This document shows, piece by piece, positions 1 to 8,810 of a stretch of 64,000 nucleotides of DNA. Below the pieces are notes generated by a model. The model saw only the letters and a program-made list of their open reading frames with translations, searched no databases and had not been told where the DNA came from. The position numbers were made by a program, and so were the translations under genes. Each line of letters begins with the position of its first letter. The stretch's first letter is position 1. The DNA is from Streptomyces sp. 840.1 (GTDB taxonomy: Bacteria > Actinomycetota > Actinomycetes > Streptomycetales > Streptomycetaceae): the NCBI RefSeq assembly GCF_003751445.1, contig NZ_RJUU01000001.1, positions 4,717,001 to 4,781,000 on the forward strand, written 5' to 3'.

Positions 1-298
1 GGGGTGGCCTGTTTGGTTCCCGGGCCGGATGGCTCGCAGGGACGATACATCGGATCACTGGAATGTCCTCGCGTTTAGGTCGGATGTCCAGCCTTCGTCG
101 CTCAGCAGTTGTTGCCGGGGCTTGTACTCGTTCCGGATCGGGATGGCTGTTCGTACGGCTCGGTGAACTGGGCGGTTATCAGCGGATTTCAGGAGGTGAT
201 ATCGCCCTCGCGCGTTCCGGACTGCCGGAGCCGTGCATGGAAGGACATGGGACGGGAGCAGGGCCGGCCCGTGGAAACTTTTTGTATTCATCGGACTA
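1..298. other. left-edge non-coding region
   Basis: I see no supportable gene here. Short overlapping reading frames exist on both strands but have no ribosome binding site, domain or consistent codon use. Two copies of the hexamer TCGGAT lie close together, in ATACATCGGATCAC (45-58) and TCGGATGTCC (80-89). They could be regulator half-sites, but this is weak. The stretch becomes AT-richer just before the promoter of the sugar operon. Confidence 0.4.
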
Positions 299-327
299 TT
301 GACCGCTGAATCCGACCCCGTTACCGT
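299..327 (+). promoter_or_regulatory. promoter of sugar-importer operon
   Basis: A -35 box TTGACC (299-304) and a -10 box TACCGT (322-327) are separated by 17 bases. This is a good sigma-70 (HrdB) type promoter. It predicts a start near 334, inside the palindrome at 332-343, which is the normal geometry for repression. Confidence 0.65.
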
Positions 328-331
328 CCCA

Positions 332-343
332 GAAAGCGCTTTC
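332..343. promoter_or_regulatory. LacI-family type operator palindrome
   Basis: GAAAGCGCTTTC is a perfect 12-base palindrome with the central CG typical of LacI/GalR-family operators. It sits 4 bases after the -10 box and 37 bases before the lipoprotein ATG, so a bound repressor would block transcription. No LacI-type regulator is in the window; it may lie just to the left. Confidence 0.6.
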
Positions 344-379
344 CAGGCCAACTGTGATGCGGCGAAAACAGGAGTTGTG

Positions 380-1708
380 ATGCAGAGATCGCGATGGATC
401 GGTGCGGGTGTCCTCGCCTCGACACTGGTCCTCACCAGCTGTTCGTCCGGGCCTGCGGGAGTGGATGCCAAGCAGGACTCCAAGGCGCCTCTGGAGCTCT
501 GGACCAGGACGACACCGGGCGGGCCGGGGGAGCAGGGCGCGCTCAAGCTCGCCACCGCCTTCGAGAAGAAGACGGGTTACAAGGTCGAGGTCACGGCCAT
601 CTTCGATGACTTCGAGACCAAGCTGCAGCAGCGGGCCGCCCAGAAGAACCTCCCCGACATCGTCATGAACGACGTGACCCAGCTCGGGGCCATGCACAGC
701 CAGGGGCTGCTCCGGGAGATCGACCTGGACAAGATCAAGGACAGCGGGCAGATCATCGGCCAGGGCCTCGACTCCGGGAAGAGCGTGGACGGCAAGCAGT
801 ACGGACTGCCGTACTCGGCACAGGCGTCCGCGCTGCTCATCCGCAAGGACTGGCGGCAGAAGCTGAAGCTCGACGTCCCGGAGAACTGGGACGACTTCGC
901 CGCGATGGCCAAGGCCTTCACCACCCGGGACCCGGACGGCGACGGCAAGCAGAACACCGCCGGGCTCGCCGCCCCGCTGTCCACCAAGCGCGGCTACGCC
1001 TCCTGGTACTTCTCCAACTTCCTCTGGGCCGCGGGCGGCGACTTCATCACCGAGAGCGGCAAGGGCACGTACAAGCCGTCCTCGGCCACGAAGGCATCGG
1101 TCGAGGCCATGCAGTGGTTCCGCGACCTGGGCTGCAAGGCCAAGGCCATCCAGCCCGGCGCCGTGACCATGGACACCCCGCCGACGAACGAGACCTTCGA
1201 GGCGGGCCGGACCGGCATGTTCGTCGTCGGTCCGTACCTGCTGCCCCGCTTCGACGAGACCCTCGGCAAGGACAAGTACGAGGTCGTGCCGATGCCCAAG
1301 GGCCCGAAGGACGCCACCGTTCTCGCGGAGGGCGGCTCGGTCTACCTGATGGCCGGCTCCGCCAACCAGGCCGGCCAGGACGCCTTCGCCGGCTTCGCCG
1401 TCTCCGCCGAGGGCCAGAAGACGGGGATGGAGGGCGAGACCGGATACACCGTGCAGCTTCCCGTCAACAAGACGGTGGACATCTCCCAGGTGCGGCCCGA
1501 CCCCCGCTGGAAGACCTACGCCCAGGCCTACCAGGACTCCGGGCGGTACGCCCCGTCCATCCCGAACTGGACCCCGGTGCGGCAGGCGACGGCGGACACC
1601 GTGAACGCGCTCATGGCGGACTGCGGTCTCGACACCGGCACCAAGCTCCGTGAGCTCGACAAGCAGCTCGCCGACATCCTCGACGAGCAGGGGATCGCCG
1701 CGTCATGA
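380..1708 (+). CDS. sugar ABC transporter substrate-binding lipoprotein
   Basis: This 442-residue lipoprotein is a family-1 type extracellular solute-binding protein that captures an oligosaccharide for the two permeases encoded next. The signal peptide ends in a lipobox LTSC, with the acylated cysteine at residue 21. I chose the ATG at 380 because GGAG lies 5 bases upstream and the signal peptide begins there; longer in-frame extension would cross the promoter. The stop overlaps the next start (ATGA). The substrate is unknown, but the downstream fucosidase and polysaccharide lyases suggest fragments of an acidic or fucosylated polymer. Confidence 0.93.
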   Translation: MQRSRWIGAGVLASTLVLTSCSSGPAGVDAKQDSKAPLELWTRTTPGGPGEQGALKLATAFEKKTGYKVEVTAIFDDFETKLQQRAAQKNLPDIVMNDVTQLGAMHSQGLLREIDLDKIKDSGQIIGQGLDSGKSVDGKQYGLPYSAQASALLIRKDWRQKLKLDVPENWDDFAAMAKAFTTRDPDGDGKQNTAGLAAPLSTKRGYASWYFSNFLWAAGGDFITESGKGTYKPSSATKASVEAMQWFRDLGCKAKAIQPGAVTMDTPPTNETFEAGRTGMFVVGPYLLPRFDETLGKDKYEVVPMPKGPKDATVLAEGGSVYLMAGSANQAGQDAFAGFAVSAEGQKTGMEGETGYTVQLPVNKTVDISQVRPDPRWKTYAQAYQDSGRYAPSIPNWTPVRQATADTVNALMADCGLDTGTKLRELDKQLADILDEQGIAAS

Positions 1709-2676
1709 GCCTCGACCAGGCCGGACCGGCCGCCCCTGCGGCGGCCGGCCCCGCCCCGCGGAAGCCGGGGCGCCAGAGCGGCGGGGCCGCCGGCCGCCCG
1801 GGGCGCAGCCGCAGATCGGGCCGGTGGTGGACGCCCTGGCTGTTCCTCGCTCCCGCGCTGATCCTCTTCCTGTACTTCAAGTTCATCCCCATGGCCAACG
1901 CGCTGACCATGTCCTTCCAGGAAGTTCAGCCCTACCTGGGAAACAAGTGGGTCGGCACCGACAACTACGCCACGGTGCTCCAGTCCCACGGATTCCGCGA
2001 GGCCGCCTGGCACACGCTCGTACTCGCCGCCGGGCAGACCGCCGGCTCGATGGCGCTCGGCCTCGCACTCGCCCTGCTGATGGAGGGGCAGAGCCGCCGG
2101 CTGAAGTTCGTGCGCTCCGCGGCGTTCCTGCCGGTGGTGGTGCCGCTCGCGGTCGTCGCCGAACTGTGGCGGATCATGTACCACCCCACCGGCGACGGCA
2201 TGCTCAACTCGCTGCTCGGGATGGTGGGGATGGGCCCGTCCGGGTTCATGAACGACCCCGACACGTCGATGGCGTCCATCATGGTCACCGGCATCTGGCG
2301 GGGCGCCCCCTACGACATGATGATCATCCTCGCCGGGCTGACGAGCGTGGACCGGGGCCTGTACGAGGCCGCGAAGGTCGACGGCGCCTCCAGGTGGCAG
2401 CGGGTGTGGCACGTGGCCGTGCCCGGACTGCGCTCGGTGTTCTCGATCCTGTTCATCCTCGCCGCGATCCGCGGACTGCGGGTGTTCACCGAGGTGTTCC
2501 TGCTCACCAACGGCGGACCCGACGGCTCCACCGAGGTCGTCATGACCCTCATCTACAAGCTCGGCCTCGAACAGAACCGGCTCGGTGTCGGAGCGGCGGG
2601 AGCGGTCCTGCTGTTCGTCGCGACGCTGATCCTGACCGTCGTCGTCCAACTGCTGCGGCGGAGGGAAAGCAAGTGA
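1705..2676 (+). CDS. sugar ABC transporter permease, MalF type
   Basis: This 323-residue inner-membrane permease is the first of a heterodimeric pair. About the first 35 residues are rich in Pro, Ala, Gly and Arg. Six hydrophobic segments follow. The EAA loop that docks the ATPase is visible as EAAKVDGASRWQ, about two-thirds along. It overlaps the binding-protein stop by 4 bases and the next permease start by 4 bases, so translation is probably coupled. No ATPase gene is present; many Streptomyces sugar importers share the multitask ATPase MsiK. Confidence 0.93.
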   Translation: MSLDQAGPAAPAAAGPAPRKPGRQSGGAAGRPGRSRRSGRWWTPWLFLAPALILFLYFKFIPMANALTMSFQEVQPYLGNKWVGTDNYATVLQSHGFREAAWHTLVLAAGQTAGSMALGLALALLMEGQSRRLKFVRSAAFLPVVVPLAVVAELWRIMYHPTGDGMLNSLLGMVGMGPSGFMNDPDTSMASIMVTGIWRGAPYDMMIILAGLTSVDRGLYEAAKVDGASRWQRVWHVAVPGLRSVFSILFILAAIRGLRVFTEVFLLTNGGPDGSTEVVMTLIYKLGLEQNRLGVGAAGAVLLFVATLILTVVVQLLRRRESK

Positions 2677-3539
2677 GCGAGCAGACCGAGACCGCGCTTG
2701 GCCTGACCGAGAGCCGCAGCGCCGGCGGACGGATCCTGAGGAACGTCGTCCACCTGCTGGTCCTGATCGTCTTCGCGGGACCGCTGCTCGCCCTGCTCGT
2801 CAGCGCCTTCGGACACGTCAAGGACCCCACTCAGCTGAGCGTCATCCCCTCGGGCGTCACGCTGGACAACTTCAGGGTCGCCTTCGACCAGGGGGTGCTC
2901 AGGTACCTGCTGAACTCGTTCTTCGTGGTCGGCGGCGGGCTGCTGCTGCAGGTTGCCGTCTCCGTCCTGGCCGGGTACGCGCTGGCCAGGAAGGTCTTCC
3001 CCGGGATGACGCTGGTGCTCGTCGCGGTACTGGCGACGCTGATGCTGCCCGAGGAGATCCTGGCCCTCCCGCTGTCCCTGATCCTCTCCGACCTGCCGGT
3101 CGTCCACTTCAACCTCATCGGCACCCTCGCCGGAATGATCGTCCCGCTGGGCGCCTGGGGGTTCTCGATCCTCGTCATGACCGAGTTCATGAAGGACGTG
3201 CCGCGCGAACTGGAGGAGGCCGCCCGCATCGACGGCGCCGGCGATCTGCGGATCTTCGCCCAGATCATCCTGCCGATGTGCAAGCCCGCCCTCGGCGTCA
3301 TCGGGGTCTTCGGTTTCACCATGATCTGGGACCAGTACCTGCTGCCCCTCCTCGTCTCGACCGACTCCTCCTCGTACACGCTCCCGCTGGCGCTGCGCAC
3401 CCTGCGGATCGACCCCGCGGTGACCCCCGGAGTGGTGATGGCCGCCTCGCTGCTGGCCCTGCTGCCCTCCGTGATCGTCTTCCTCTTCTTCCAGCGGTCC
3501 TTCGTCAGCGGCCTGTCCTCCGGTGCGCTGAAGGGCTGA
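2673..3539 (+). CDS. sugar ABC transporter permease, MalG type
   Basis: This 288-residue permease partners the MalF-type protein. It has six membrane segments and the EAA loop EEAARIDGAGDL. The GTG at 2673 is preceded by GAGGGA within the end of the upstream gene and overlaps its stop as GTGA. The same frame stays open far upstream, but that extension is the shadow of the previous gene. The protein ends with the short basic and glycine-rich tail usual for MalG proteins. Confidence 0.92.
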   Translation: MSEQTETALGLTESRSAGGRILRNVVHLLVLIVFAGPLLALLVSAFGHVKDPTQLSVIPSGVTLDNFRVAFDQGVLRYLLNSFFVVGGGLLLQVAVSVLAGYALARKVFPGMTLVLVAVLATLMLPEEILALPLSLILSDLPVVHFNLIGTLAGMIVPLGAWGFSILVMTEFMKDVPRELEEAARIDGAGDLRIFAQIILPMCKPALGVIGVFGFTMIWDQYLLPLLVSTDSSSYTLPLALRTLRIDPAVTPGVVMAASLLALLPSVIVFLFFQRSFVSGLSSGALKG

Positions 3540-3588
3540 CCCGGCGAACCCCTCCGCCACCACTTCGTCCCCCGCAAGGAGCACTCCC

Positions 3589-4899
3589 ATGACCCCGCCC
3601 GCGACCCCCGCTCCCGCAGGAGCCCCGGAGACGGACTGGTTCACCACAGCCCGGTTCGGCATGTTCGTCCACTGGGGCCTGTACTCCCTCGCCGCGCGGC
3701 ACGAGTGGGTCAAGAACCGGGAGAAGCTGACCGACGAGCAGTACCGGGTCTACTTCGACCACTTCGACCCCGACCGCTACGACCCGGTCCAGTGGGCCAG
3801 GGCCGCCAAGGCGGCCGGTATGCGCTACGTCGTCCTGACCACCAAGCACCACGACGGCTTCTGCCTCTGGGACAGCGCCCTCACCGAGTACAAGGTCACC
3901 AACACCCCGCACGGCCGCGACCTCGTCGGCCCGTTCGTCGAGGCCTGCCGCGCCGAAGGGCTCAAGGTCGGCCTCTACTACTCGCTGATCGACTGGCACC
4001 ACCCGTCCTTCCCCGTGGACGGCACCCACCCGCAGCGCGACGACGAGGAGTTCAAGGCCGCGAACACCGGCCGGGACATCCGCGACTACCGGCGCTACCT
4101 GCACGGCCAGGTCCGGGAACTGCTGACGTCCTTCGGGCGCGTCGACTACCTCTTCTTCGACTTCTCCTACGCCGGGCGCACCTGGTGGGGCGGCAAGGGA
4201 CCCGACGACTGGGACTCCCCGAAGCTCCTGGAGACGATCCGGGAACTCCAGCCGCACGTCCTGGTCAACGACCGCACCGGGCTCCCGGGCGACTTCGTGA
4301 CACCCGAGCAGTACCAGCCCTCGGGCCCGATGACCGAGGACGGGCGCCCCGTCCTCTGGGAGGCCTGCCAGACGCTCAACGGCAGCTGGGGATACGACCG
4401 GGACAACCTCGACCACAAGAGCGCCGACCTGCTGATCCGGATGCTCGTCGACGGGGTGTCCAAGGGCGGCAACCTGCTGCTCAACGTGGGCCCCACCGGC
4501 CGGGGCGACCTCGACCCGCGCGACTCGGCGATCCTCGGCGAGATCGGCCGGTGGACGCAGCTGCACGAGCGGTCGGTCCGCGGCTGCGGCCCGTCCCCGT
4601 ACACCGCCCCCGCCGAATGCCGGTACACCCAGCGCGGCGACCGGCTCTACGTCCACCTGTTCGCCTGGCCCCCGCGCCATCTGCACCTGCCGGGCCTCGC
4701 CGGCCGGGTGCGGTACGCCCAGCTGCTGAACGACGCGTCCGAGATCATCCCGGTCCACATCGACCCGGACCGGCCCGCCGTCAACACCGAGATGGGCGGG
4801 CAGCCCGCCGGGACGCTCACGCTCCAGATCCCGGTGCGCCGCCCCGACACCCCCGTCCCCGTCATCGAACTCTTCCTGGACACACCGGCCGAAGGCTGA
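3589..4899 (+). CDS. alpha-L-fucosidase, GH29 family
   Basis: This 436-residue protein has the GH29 catalytic barrel. The N-terminal block WFTTARFGMFVHWG and the KHHDGFCLWDS block are characteristic. The probable nucleophile Asp lies in the strand YLFFDFSY. A small beta-sandwich domain follows at the C-terminus. There is no signal peptide, so it should act in the cytoplasm on imported fucosides. The start is preceded by AAGGAG. Its place straight after the importer suggests it processes the imported glycan. Real specificity could be for another 6-deoxy or related sugar. Confidence 0.9.
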   Translation: MTPPATPAPAGAPETDWFTTARFGMFVHWGLYSLAARHEWVKNREKLTDEQYRVYFDHFDPDRYDPVQWARAAKAAGMRYVVLTTKHHDGFCLWDSALTEYKVTNTPHGRDLVGPFVEACRAEGLKVGLYYSLIDWHHPSFPVDGTHPQRDDEEFKAANTGRDIRDYRRYLHGQVRELLTSFGRVDYLFFDFSYAGRTWWGGKGPDDWDSPKLLETIRELQPHVLVNDRTGLPGDFVTPEQYQPSGPMTEDGRPVLWEACQTLNGSWGYDRDNLDHKSADLLIRMLVDGVSKGGNLLLNVGPTGRGDLDPRDSAILGEIGRWTQLHERSVRGCGPSPYTAPAECRYTQRGDRLYVHLFAWPPRHLHLPGLAGRVRYAQLLNDASEIIPVHIDPDRPAVNTEMGGQPAGTLTLQIPVRRPDTPVPVIELFLDTPAEG

Positions 4900-4949
4900 G
4901 ACCCGGACCCCGGTCCGCAACACCTCACTTCCTCACTCACGGAGGCACC

Positions 4950-6383
4950 ATGCAACGCCGCACGTTCCTCATGAGCACCGCTGCCGGGGTGGCACTGGCC
5001 GCCGCCCCCGTCGGCGGACCACTGACCGCGAGCGCGGCGCCCGCCCCGGCGACCGTCCGCACCCTGGACGAACTCCGAGCGGCGATCGACCGGGCACGCC
5101 CCGGAACCCGGATCGTCGTGGCCGACGGGACGTACACCGTGCCGCCGGACAGCCCCCTCGCCATCCGGAACAAGCGCGGCACCTCGCGCGCACCCGTGAC
5201 CATCGCCGCGCAGACCCGCGGCGGGGTCGTCCTGGAGGGCGAGCACAGCTTCGTCCTGGAGGCGTCGCACCACATCACCCTCAGCGGCTTCTCGTTCCGC
5301 CAGAGCAGCACCCTGGACGTCCCCCCGGACTGCTCGCACATCAGGCTCACCCGCAACGACCTCCAACTGGCCGATATCGAGGGCCTGCACTGGGTGATGG
5401 TGCGCGCGGACGACAGCACGGTCGACCACAACCACTTCCACGGCAAGAGCACGCTCGGCATCTACCTCGGCATCGAGGGCGCGGGCACAGAGGAGATGGC
5501 CCAGCGCGTCCACGTGTACCGCAACTACTTCTCCGACCACACCTTCGCCGGCTCCAACGGCGGCGAGCCGATCCGGCTCGGCGTCAGCCCCCGGGCCCTG
5601 TCCGGCGCCCACGCGATCGTGGAGTACAACCTGTTCGAGCGCGCGAACGGGGACCCCGAGGCGATCTCGGTGAAGAGCTCGGACAACACCATCCGGTACA
5701 ACACCATCCGCGACAGCCTGGGCGGCATCGTCCTGCGGCACGGCAACCGCAACCGGGTGGAGGCCAACCACCTCGTCGACGGCCAGGAAGGGGTACGGAT
5801 CTACGGCAACGACCACGTGATCGTCAACAACTACCTCGCCGGCCTGTCGGGGCGCGCCCTCGTCATCGGCAGCGGTTCCGAGCGTGACCACCTGCCCGGC
5901 GAGTCGCCGGACACCCGCCGGGGCAACGACGCCCCGGACCGCGTCCTCATCGCGTACAACACCCTGGTCGGCAACAACGGCACGCTCTCCGGCGAGAGCC
6001 AGCGCCCGCACGAGCCGCGGGACGTCACCGTCGCGGACAACCTGCTCGTCGCGGACACCGGCCGGCTCGTCGAGATGGCGGACACCGTGCGCTTCACCTG
6101 GTCGGGCAACCTCCTGTGGGGCGCCGCCGCCGACGGCAACATCCCGGCCGGTGGCGGTACCCGCGTCGACCCCCGCCTGGTGCCGGACCCGTACGGCATC
6201 GCGCGGCCGGCCGCCGACAGCCCGGCGATCGGTGCGGGCACGCTCCGGTGGCCGCCGGTCACCCACGACATCGACGGTCAGCCGCGCGGCCGGAACCGGG
6301 ACGCGGGCGCCGACCAGTACTCCCGCCGCGCCTCCGGGCGCGCCCCTCTGACCCCGGCCGACGTCGGCCCGCACGCCGGCTGA
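4950..6383 (+). CDS. secreted polysaccharide lyase, PL6 (chondroitinase-B/alginate-lyase type), copy 1
   Basis: This 477-residue right-handed beta-helix lyase is predicted to cut a uronate-containing polysaccharide by beta-elimination. It carries a Tat-like signal (MQRRTFLMST) ending near ASAAP. The PL6 catalytic pair is visible: Lys242 in EAISVKSS and Arg263 in GIVLRHGN, 21 residues apart as in chondroitinase B. NGGEPIRLG and repeated N-rich strands fit the beta-helix. RBS GGAGG precedes the ATG at 4950. It is strongly similar to the next gene, so the pair is a tandem duplication. Alginate or a glycosaminoglycan-like polymer are possible substrates. Confidence 0.88.
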   Translation: MQRRTFLMSTAAGVALAAAPVGGPLTASAAPAPATVRTLDELRAAIDRARPGTRIVVADGTYTVPPDSPLAIRNKRGTSRAPVTIAAQTRGGVVLEGEHSFVLEASHHITLSGFSFRQSSTLDVPPDCSHIRLTRNDLQLADIEGLHWVMVRADDSTVDHNHFHGKSTLGIYLGIEGAGTEEMAQRVHVYRNYFSDHTFAGSNGGEPIRLGVSPRALSGAHAIVEYNLFERANGDPEAISVKSSDNTIRYNTIRDSLGGIVLRHGNRNRVEANHLVDGQEGVRIYGNDHVIVNNYLAGLSGRALVIGSGSERDHLPGESPDTRRGNDAPDRVLIAYNTLVGNNGTLSGESQRPHEPRDVTVADNLLVADTGRLVEMADTVRFTWSGNLLWGAAADGNIPAGGGTRVDPRLVPDPYGIARPAADSPAIGAGTLRWPPVTHDIDGQPRGRNRDAGADQYSRRASGRAPLTPADVGPHAG

Positions 6384-6415
6384 ACGAATCCGTCCGTATC
6401 GACGCAGGAGGCACC

Positions 6416-7843
6416 ATGCAACGCCGCACGTTCCTCAGAAGCACCGCCGTGGCCGCACTCGCGGCCGTACCCCTCACCACCGCGCTGTCGGGCACCGCGT
6501 CCGCAGCCGACATCCCGGTCTCCTCCCTGGCCGCACTGCAGAGCGCCATCAACGGCGCGGCGCCCGGTGACCGGATCGTCGTCGCCGACGGCACCTACAC
6601 GGTCCCGTCCGGCAGCTCCATCAACATCACCGGCAAGAACGGCACCGCCGCCGCGCAGATCACCATCGTCTCCAAGACCCGCGGCGGCGCCGTGCTGCGC
6701 GGCGAACGCGGCTTCGTGCTCAGCGGTTCGAGCAACATCACCATCAGCGGCTTCTCCTTCCGGCAGAGCACCACGATGGAGATCCCGGCGGACTGCTCGT
6801 CGATCCGGCTCACCCGCAACGACTTCCAGCTCGCGGACACCGGCGACCCGTACTGGCTCGTCGTACGGGCGGACGACTCGAAGATCGACCGGAACCACTT
6901 CCACAACAAGACGACCACGGGCATCTTCATCGTCGTCGACGGCACGGGCAAGACCGCCATGGCCCAGAACCTGCACATCTTCCGCAACCACTTCTCCGAC
7001 CACACCTTCACCGGCGCCAACGGAGGCGAACCCATCCGCCTCGGCGTCAGCGGCCGGGCACTGTCCGAGGCCAACGCGGTCGTGGAGTACAACCTGTTCG
7101 AGCGCTGCAACGGCGACCCCGAGGCCATCTCGGTGAAGTCCTCGAAGAACACCATCCGGTACAACACCATCCGCGACAGCCGCGGCGGCATCGTGCTGCG
7201 CCACGGCAACGGTTCCGTGGTGGAGGGCAACTACCTGATCGACGGCATCGACGGGGTACGCATCTACGGCAACGACCACAGGATCGTCAACAACTACCTG
7301 AGCGGGCTGTCCGGCCGGGCCCTGGTGGTCGGCAGCGGCACCACCCGCGACCACAACTCCGGCGAGACACCGGAGCAGCGGACGGGCAACGACGCCTGCG
7401 ACCGTGCGGTGATCGTGCACAACTCGCTGATCAACAACGCCGGCTCGCTCTCCGGCGAGACCCGGGCGTTCGAGCCGACGAACGTGACCCTGGCCGACAA
7501 CCTGCTCGTCGGTAACGCGGGCAGCCTCGTCGCGATGGGGGCCACCACCGGCTTCACCTGGCAGAGCAACCTGCTGTGGGGCGCGGCCGCGGACGGCAAC
7601 ATTCCCGCCGGGGGCTTCACCCGGGCCGACCCGCTGCTCAGCCAGGGCGCGGACGGCGTGCTGCGGCTGTCGTCGGGCAGCCCGGCGATCGGCGCGGCGA
7701 CACTGAGCGGCGCGGCCGTCGCCGACGACATCGACGGCGACCAGCGCGGCAGCGTACGGGACATCGGCGCCGACGAGTACGCGACGGCGCCCGCGCTCCG
7801 GCACCCGCTCACGGCCGCCGACGTGGGCCCGAACGCCGCCTGA
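6416..7843 (+). CDS. secreted polysaccharide lyase, PL6 type, copy 2
   Basis: This 475-residue paralogue of the upstream lyase has the same signal start (MQRRTFLRST), beta-helix motifs and C-terminal block ending in a TAADVGPNAA-like tail. The catalytic Lys241 (EAISVKSS) and Arg262 (GIVLRHGN) keep the 21-residue spacing. The N-terminal beta-helix strands differ more than the catalytic core, so the two enzymes may differ in substrate or endo/exo mode. It begins 32 bases after copy 1 with an AGGAGG ribosome site and is surely cotranscribed. Confidence 0.88.
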   Translation: MQRRTFLRSTAVAALAAVPLTTALSGTASAADIPVSSLAALQSAINGAAPGDRIVVADGTYTVPSGSSINITGKNGTAAAQITIVSKTRGGAVLRGERGFVLSGSSNITISGFSFRQSTTMEIPADCSSIRLTRNDFQLADTGDPYWLVVRADDSKIDRNHFHNKTTTGIFIVVDGTGKTAMAQNLHIFRNHFSDHTFTGANGGEPIRLGVSGRALSEANAVVEYNLFERCNGDPEAISVKSSKNTIRYNTIRDSRGGIVLRHGNGSVVEGNYLIDGIDGVRIYGNDHRIVNNYLSGLSGRALVVGSGTTRDHNSGETPEQRTGNDACDRAVIVHNSLINNAGSLSGETRAFEPTNVTLADNLLVGNAGSLVAMGATTGFTWQSNLLWGAAADGNIPAGGFTRADPLLSQGADGVLRLSSGSPAIGAATLSGAAVADDIDGDQRGSVRDIGADEYATAPALRHPLTAADVGPNAA

Positions 7844-7878
7844 GCGACCGAGGTGACGGGGAACCGCACAGCAGGCCC

Positions 7879-7905
7879 GGTCCGCCCGCCCCGTCCGGGC
7901 GGACC
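7879..7905 (+). terminator. intra-operon hairpin after the second lyase
   Basis: A perfect 10-bp stem GGTCCGCCCG / CGGGCGGACC with a 7-base loop lies between the second lyase and the isomerase-like gene. There is no T tract. It may lower expression of the downstream genes or stabilise the 3' end of the lyase message. Confidence 0.5.
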
Positions 7906-7947
7906 CCGTGAAGAACATCCGGACGCCCGCCGCAGGAAGGCAGTGCC

Positions 7948-8757
7948 ATGACCGACGAGAGCAGCCGGAACGCGGTGGGCGGAATCAGGCCGGGGCTCTG
8001 CTCGGTCACCTTCCGACGGCTGCCCGCCGCCGAGGTCGCCCGCCGTGCCGCCGGTGCGGGCCTGGAGGTGATCGAGTGGGGCGCCGACGTGCACGCGCCC
8101 GCAGCGGAGCCCGACACCGTCCGCGCGGTCCGCGAGGCCACCGACCGGTACGGCATGGCCTGCTGTTCGTACGGCTCGTACTTCCGCGCCACCCGGGACG
8201 AGCTGGCGGGGTTCCCCGCTGTCGCCCGCGCCGCGGTACTGCTCGGGGCACCCCGGATACGGGTGTGGGCGGGAGCGGCCGGATCGCGGTCCGCGTCACC
8301 CGGGGAGCGGCAGGAGACGGTGCGCTGTCTGCGGGAGGCGGCGCGGATCGCCGCCGGCCACGGACTGCTGCTCGCCCCCGAGTTCCACGGGGGAACGCTC
8401 ACCGACACCGTCGCCTCGACCGCCCGGCTGCTGGACGAGGTGGACGCGGAGAACGTCCGCACGTACTGGCAGCCACCGCTCGACACCCCCGACGAGGAGG
8501 CGCTGGCGGGGCTCGCGGAGCTGGCCGACCGGGTCTGCGCCGTACACGCCTTCTCGTGGTGGCCCGGCAACAACCGGCTGCCGCTGGAGGCCCGTTCGCA
8601 CCTGTGGACGGCCGCACTCGGCCTGCTGGCGGGCCGGGGCACCGAGGCGCTCCTGGAGTTCGTGCCCGGTGACGACCCCGAGGTGCTGGCGCGGGAGGCG
8701 GCGGCGCTGAGGGGATTCGCCTTGCCGGACGGCGCGGAGCCGAACATAGTCGACTGA
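7948..8757 (+). CDS. sugar phosphate isomerase/epimerase-like TIM-barrel protein
   Basis: This 269-residue protein belongs to the xylose-isomerase-like TIM-barrel superfamily (AP-endonuclease family 2 fold). It begins with a GLCSVTFRRLP strand. Typical features are GLEVIEWGADVH near residue 35, LLAPEFHGGTL near 150 with likely metal-binding Glu and His, and a late acidic strand LLEFVPGDDPE. It probably isomerises or epimerises the monosaccharide released by this locus. There is no signal peptide. RBS AGGAAGG precedes the ATG. The exact reaction cannot be assigned from sequence alone. Confidence 0.78.
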   Translation: MTDESSRNAVGGIRPGLCSVTFRRLPAAEVARRAAGAGLEVIEWGADVHAPAAEPDTVRAVREATDRYGMACCSYGSYFRATRDELAGFPAVARAAVLLGAPRIRVWAGAAGSRSASPGERQETVRCLREAARIAAGHGLLLAPEFHGGTLTDTVASTARLLDEVDAENVRTYWQPPLDTPDEEALAGLAELADRVCAVHAFSWWPGNNRLPLEARSHLWTAALGLLAGRGTEALLEFVPGDDPEVLAREAAALRGFALPDGAEPNIVD

Positions 8758-8810
8758 ACCCCGAAGATCACGAGGGGCGTTCCGGCGCCCCCGATGTCAG
8801 AACGGCAGAC

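Noticed and set aside
55..555. Minus-strand frame at the left edge crossing the sugar-operon promoter
   Set aside because: No ribosome site or recognisable domain. It overlaps the promoter, the operator and the lipoprotein start on the other strand.
2553..3713. Long minus-strand frame opposite the MalG-type permease gene
   Set aside because: It is rich in Gly, Asp, Gln and Glu in shadow style, has no ribosome site, and overlaps well-supported genes.
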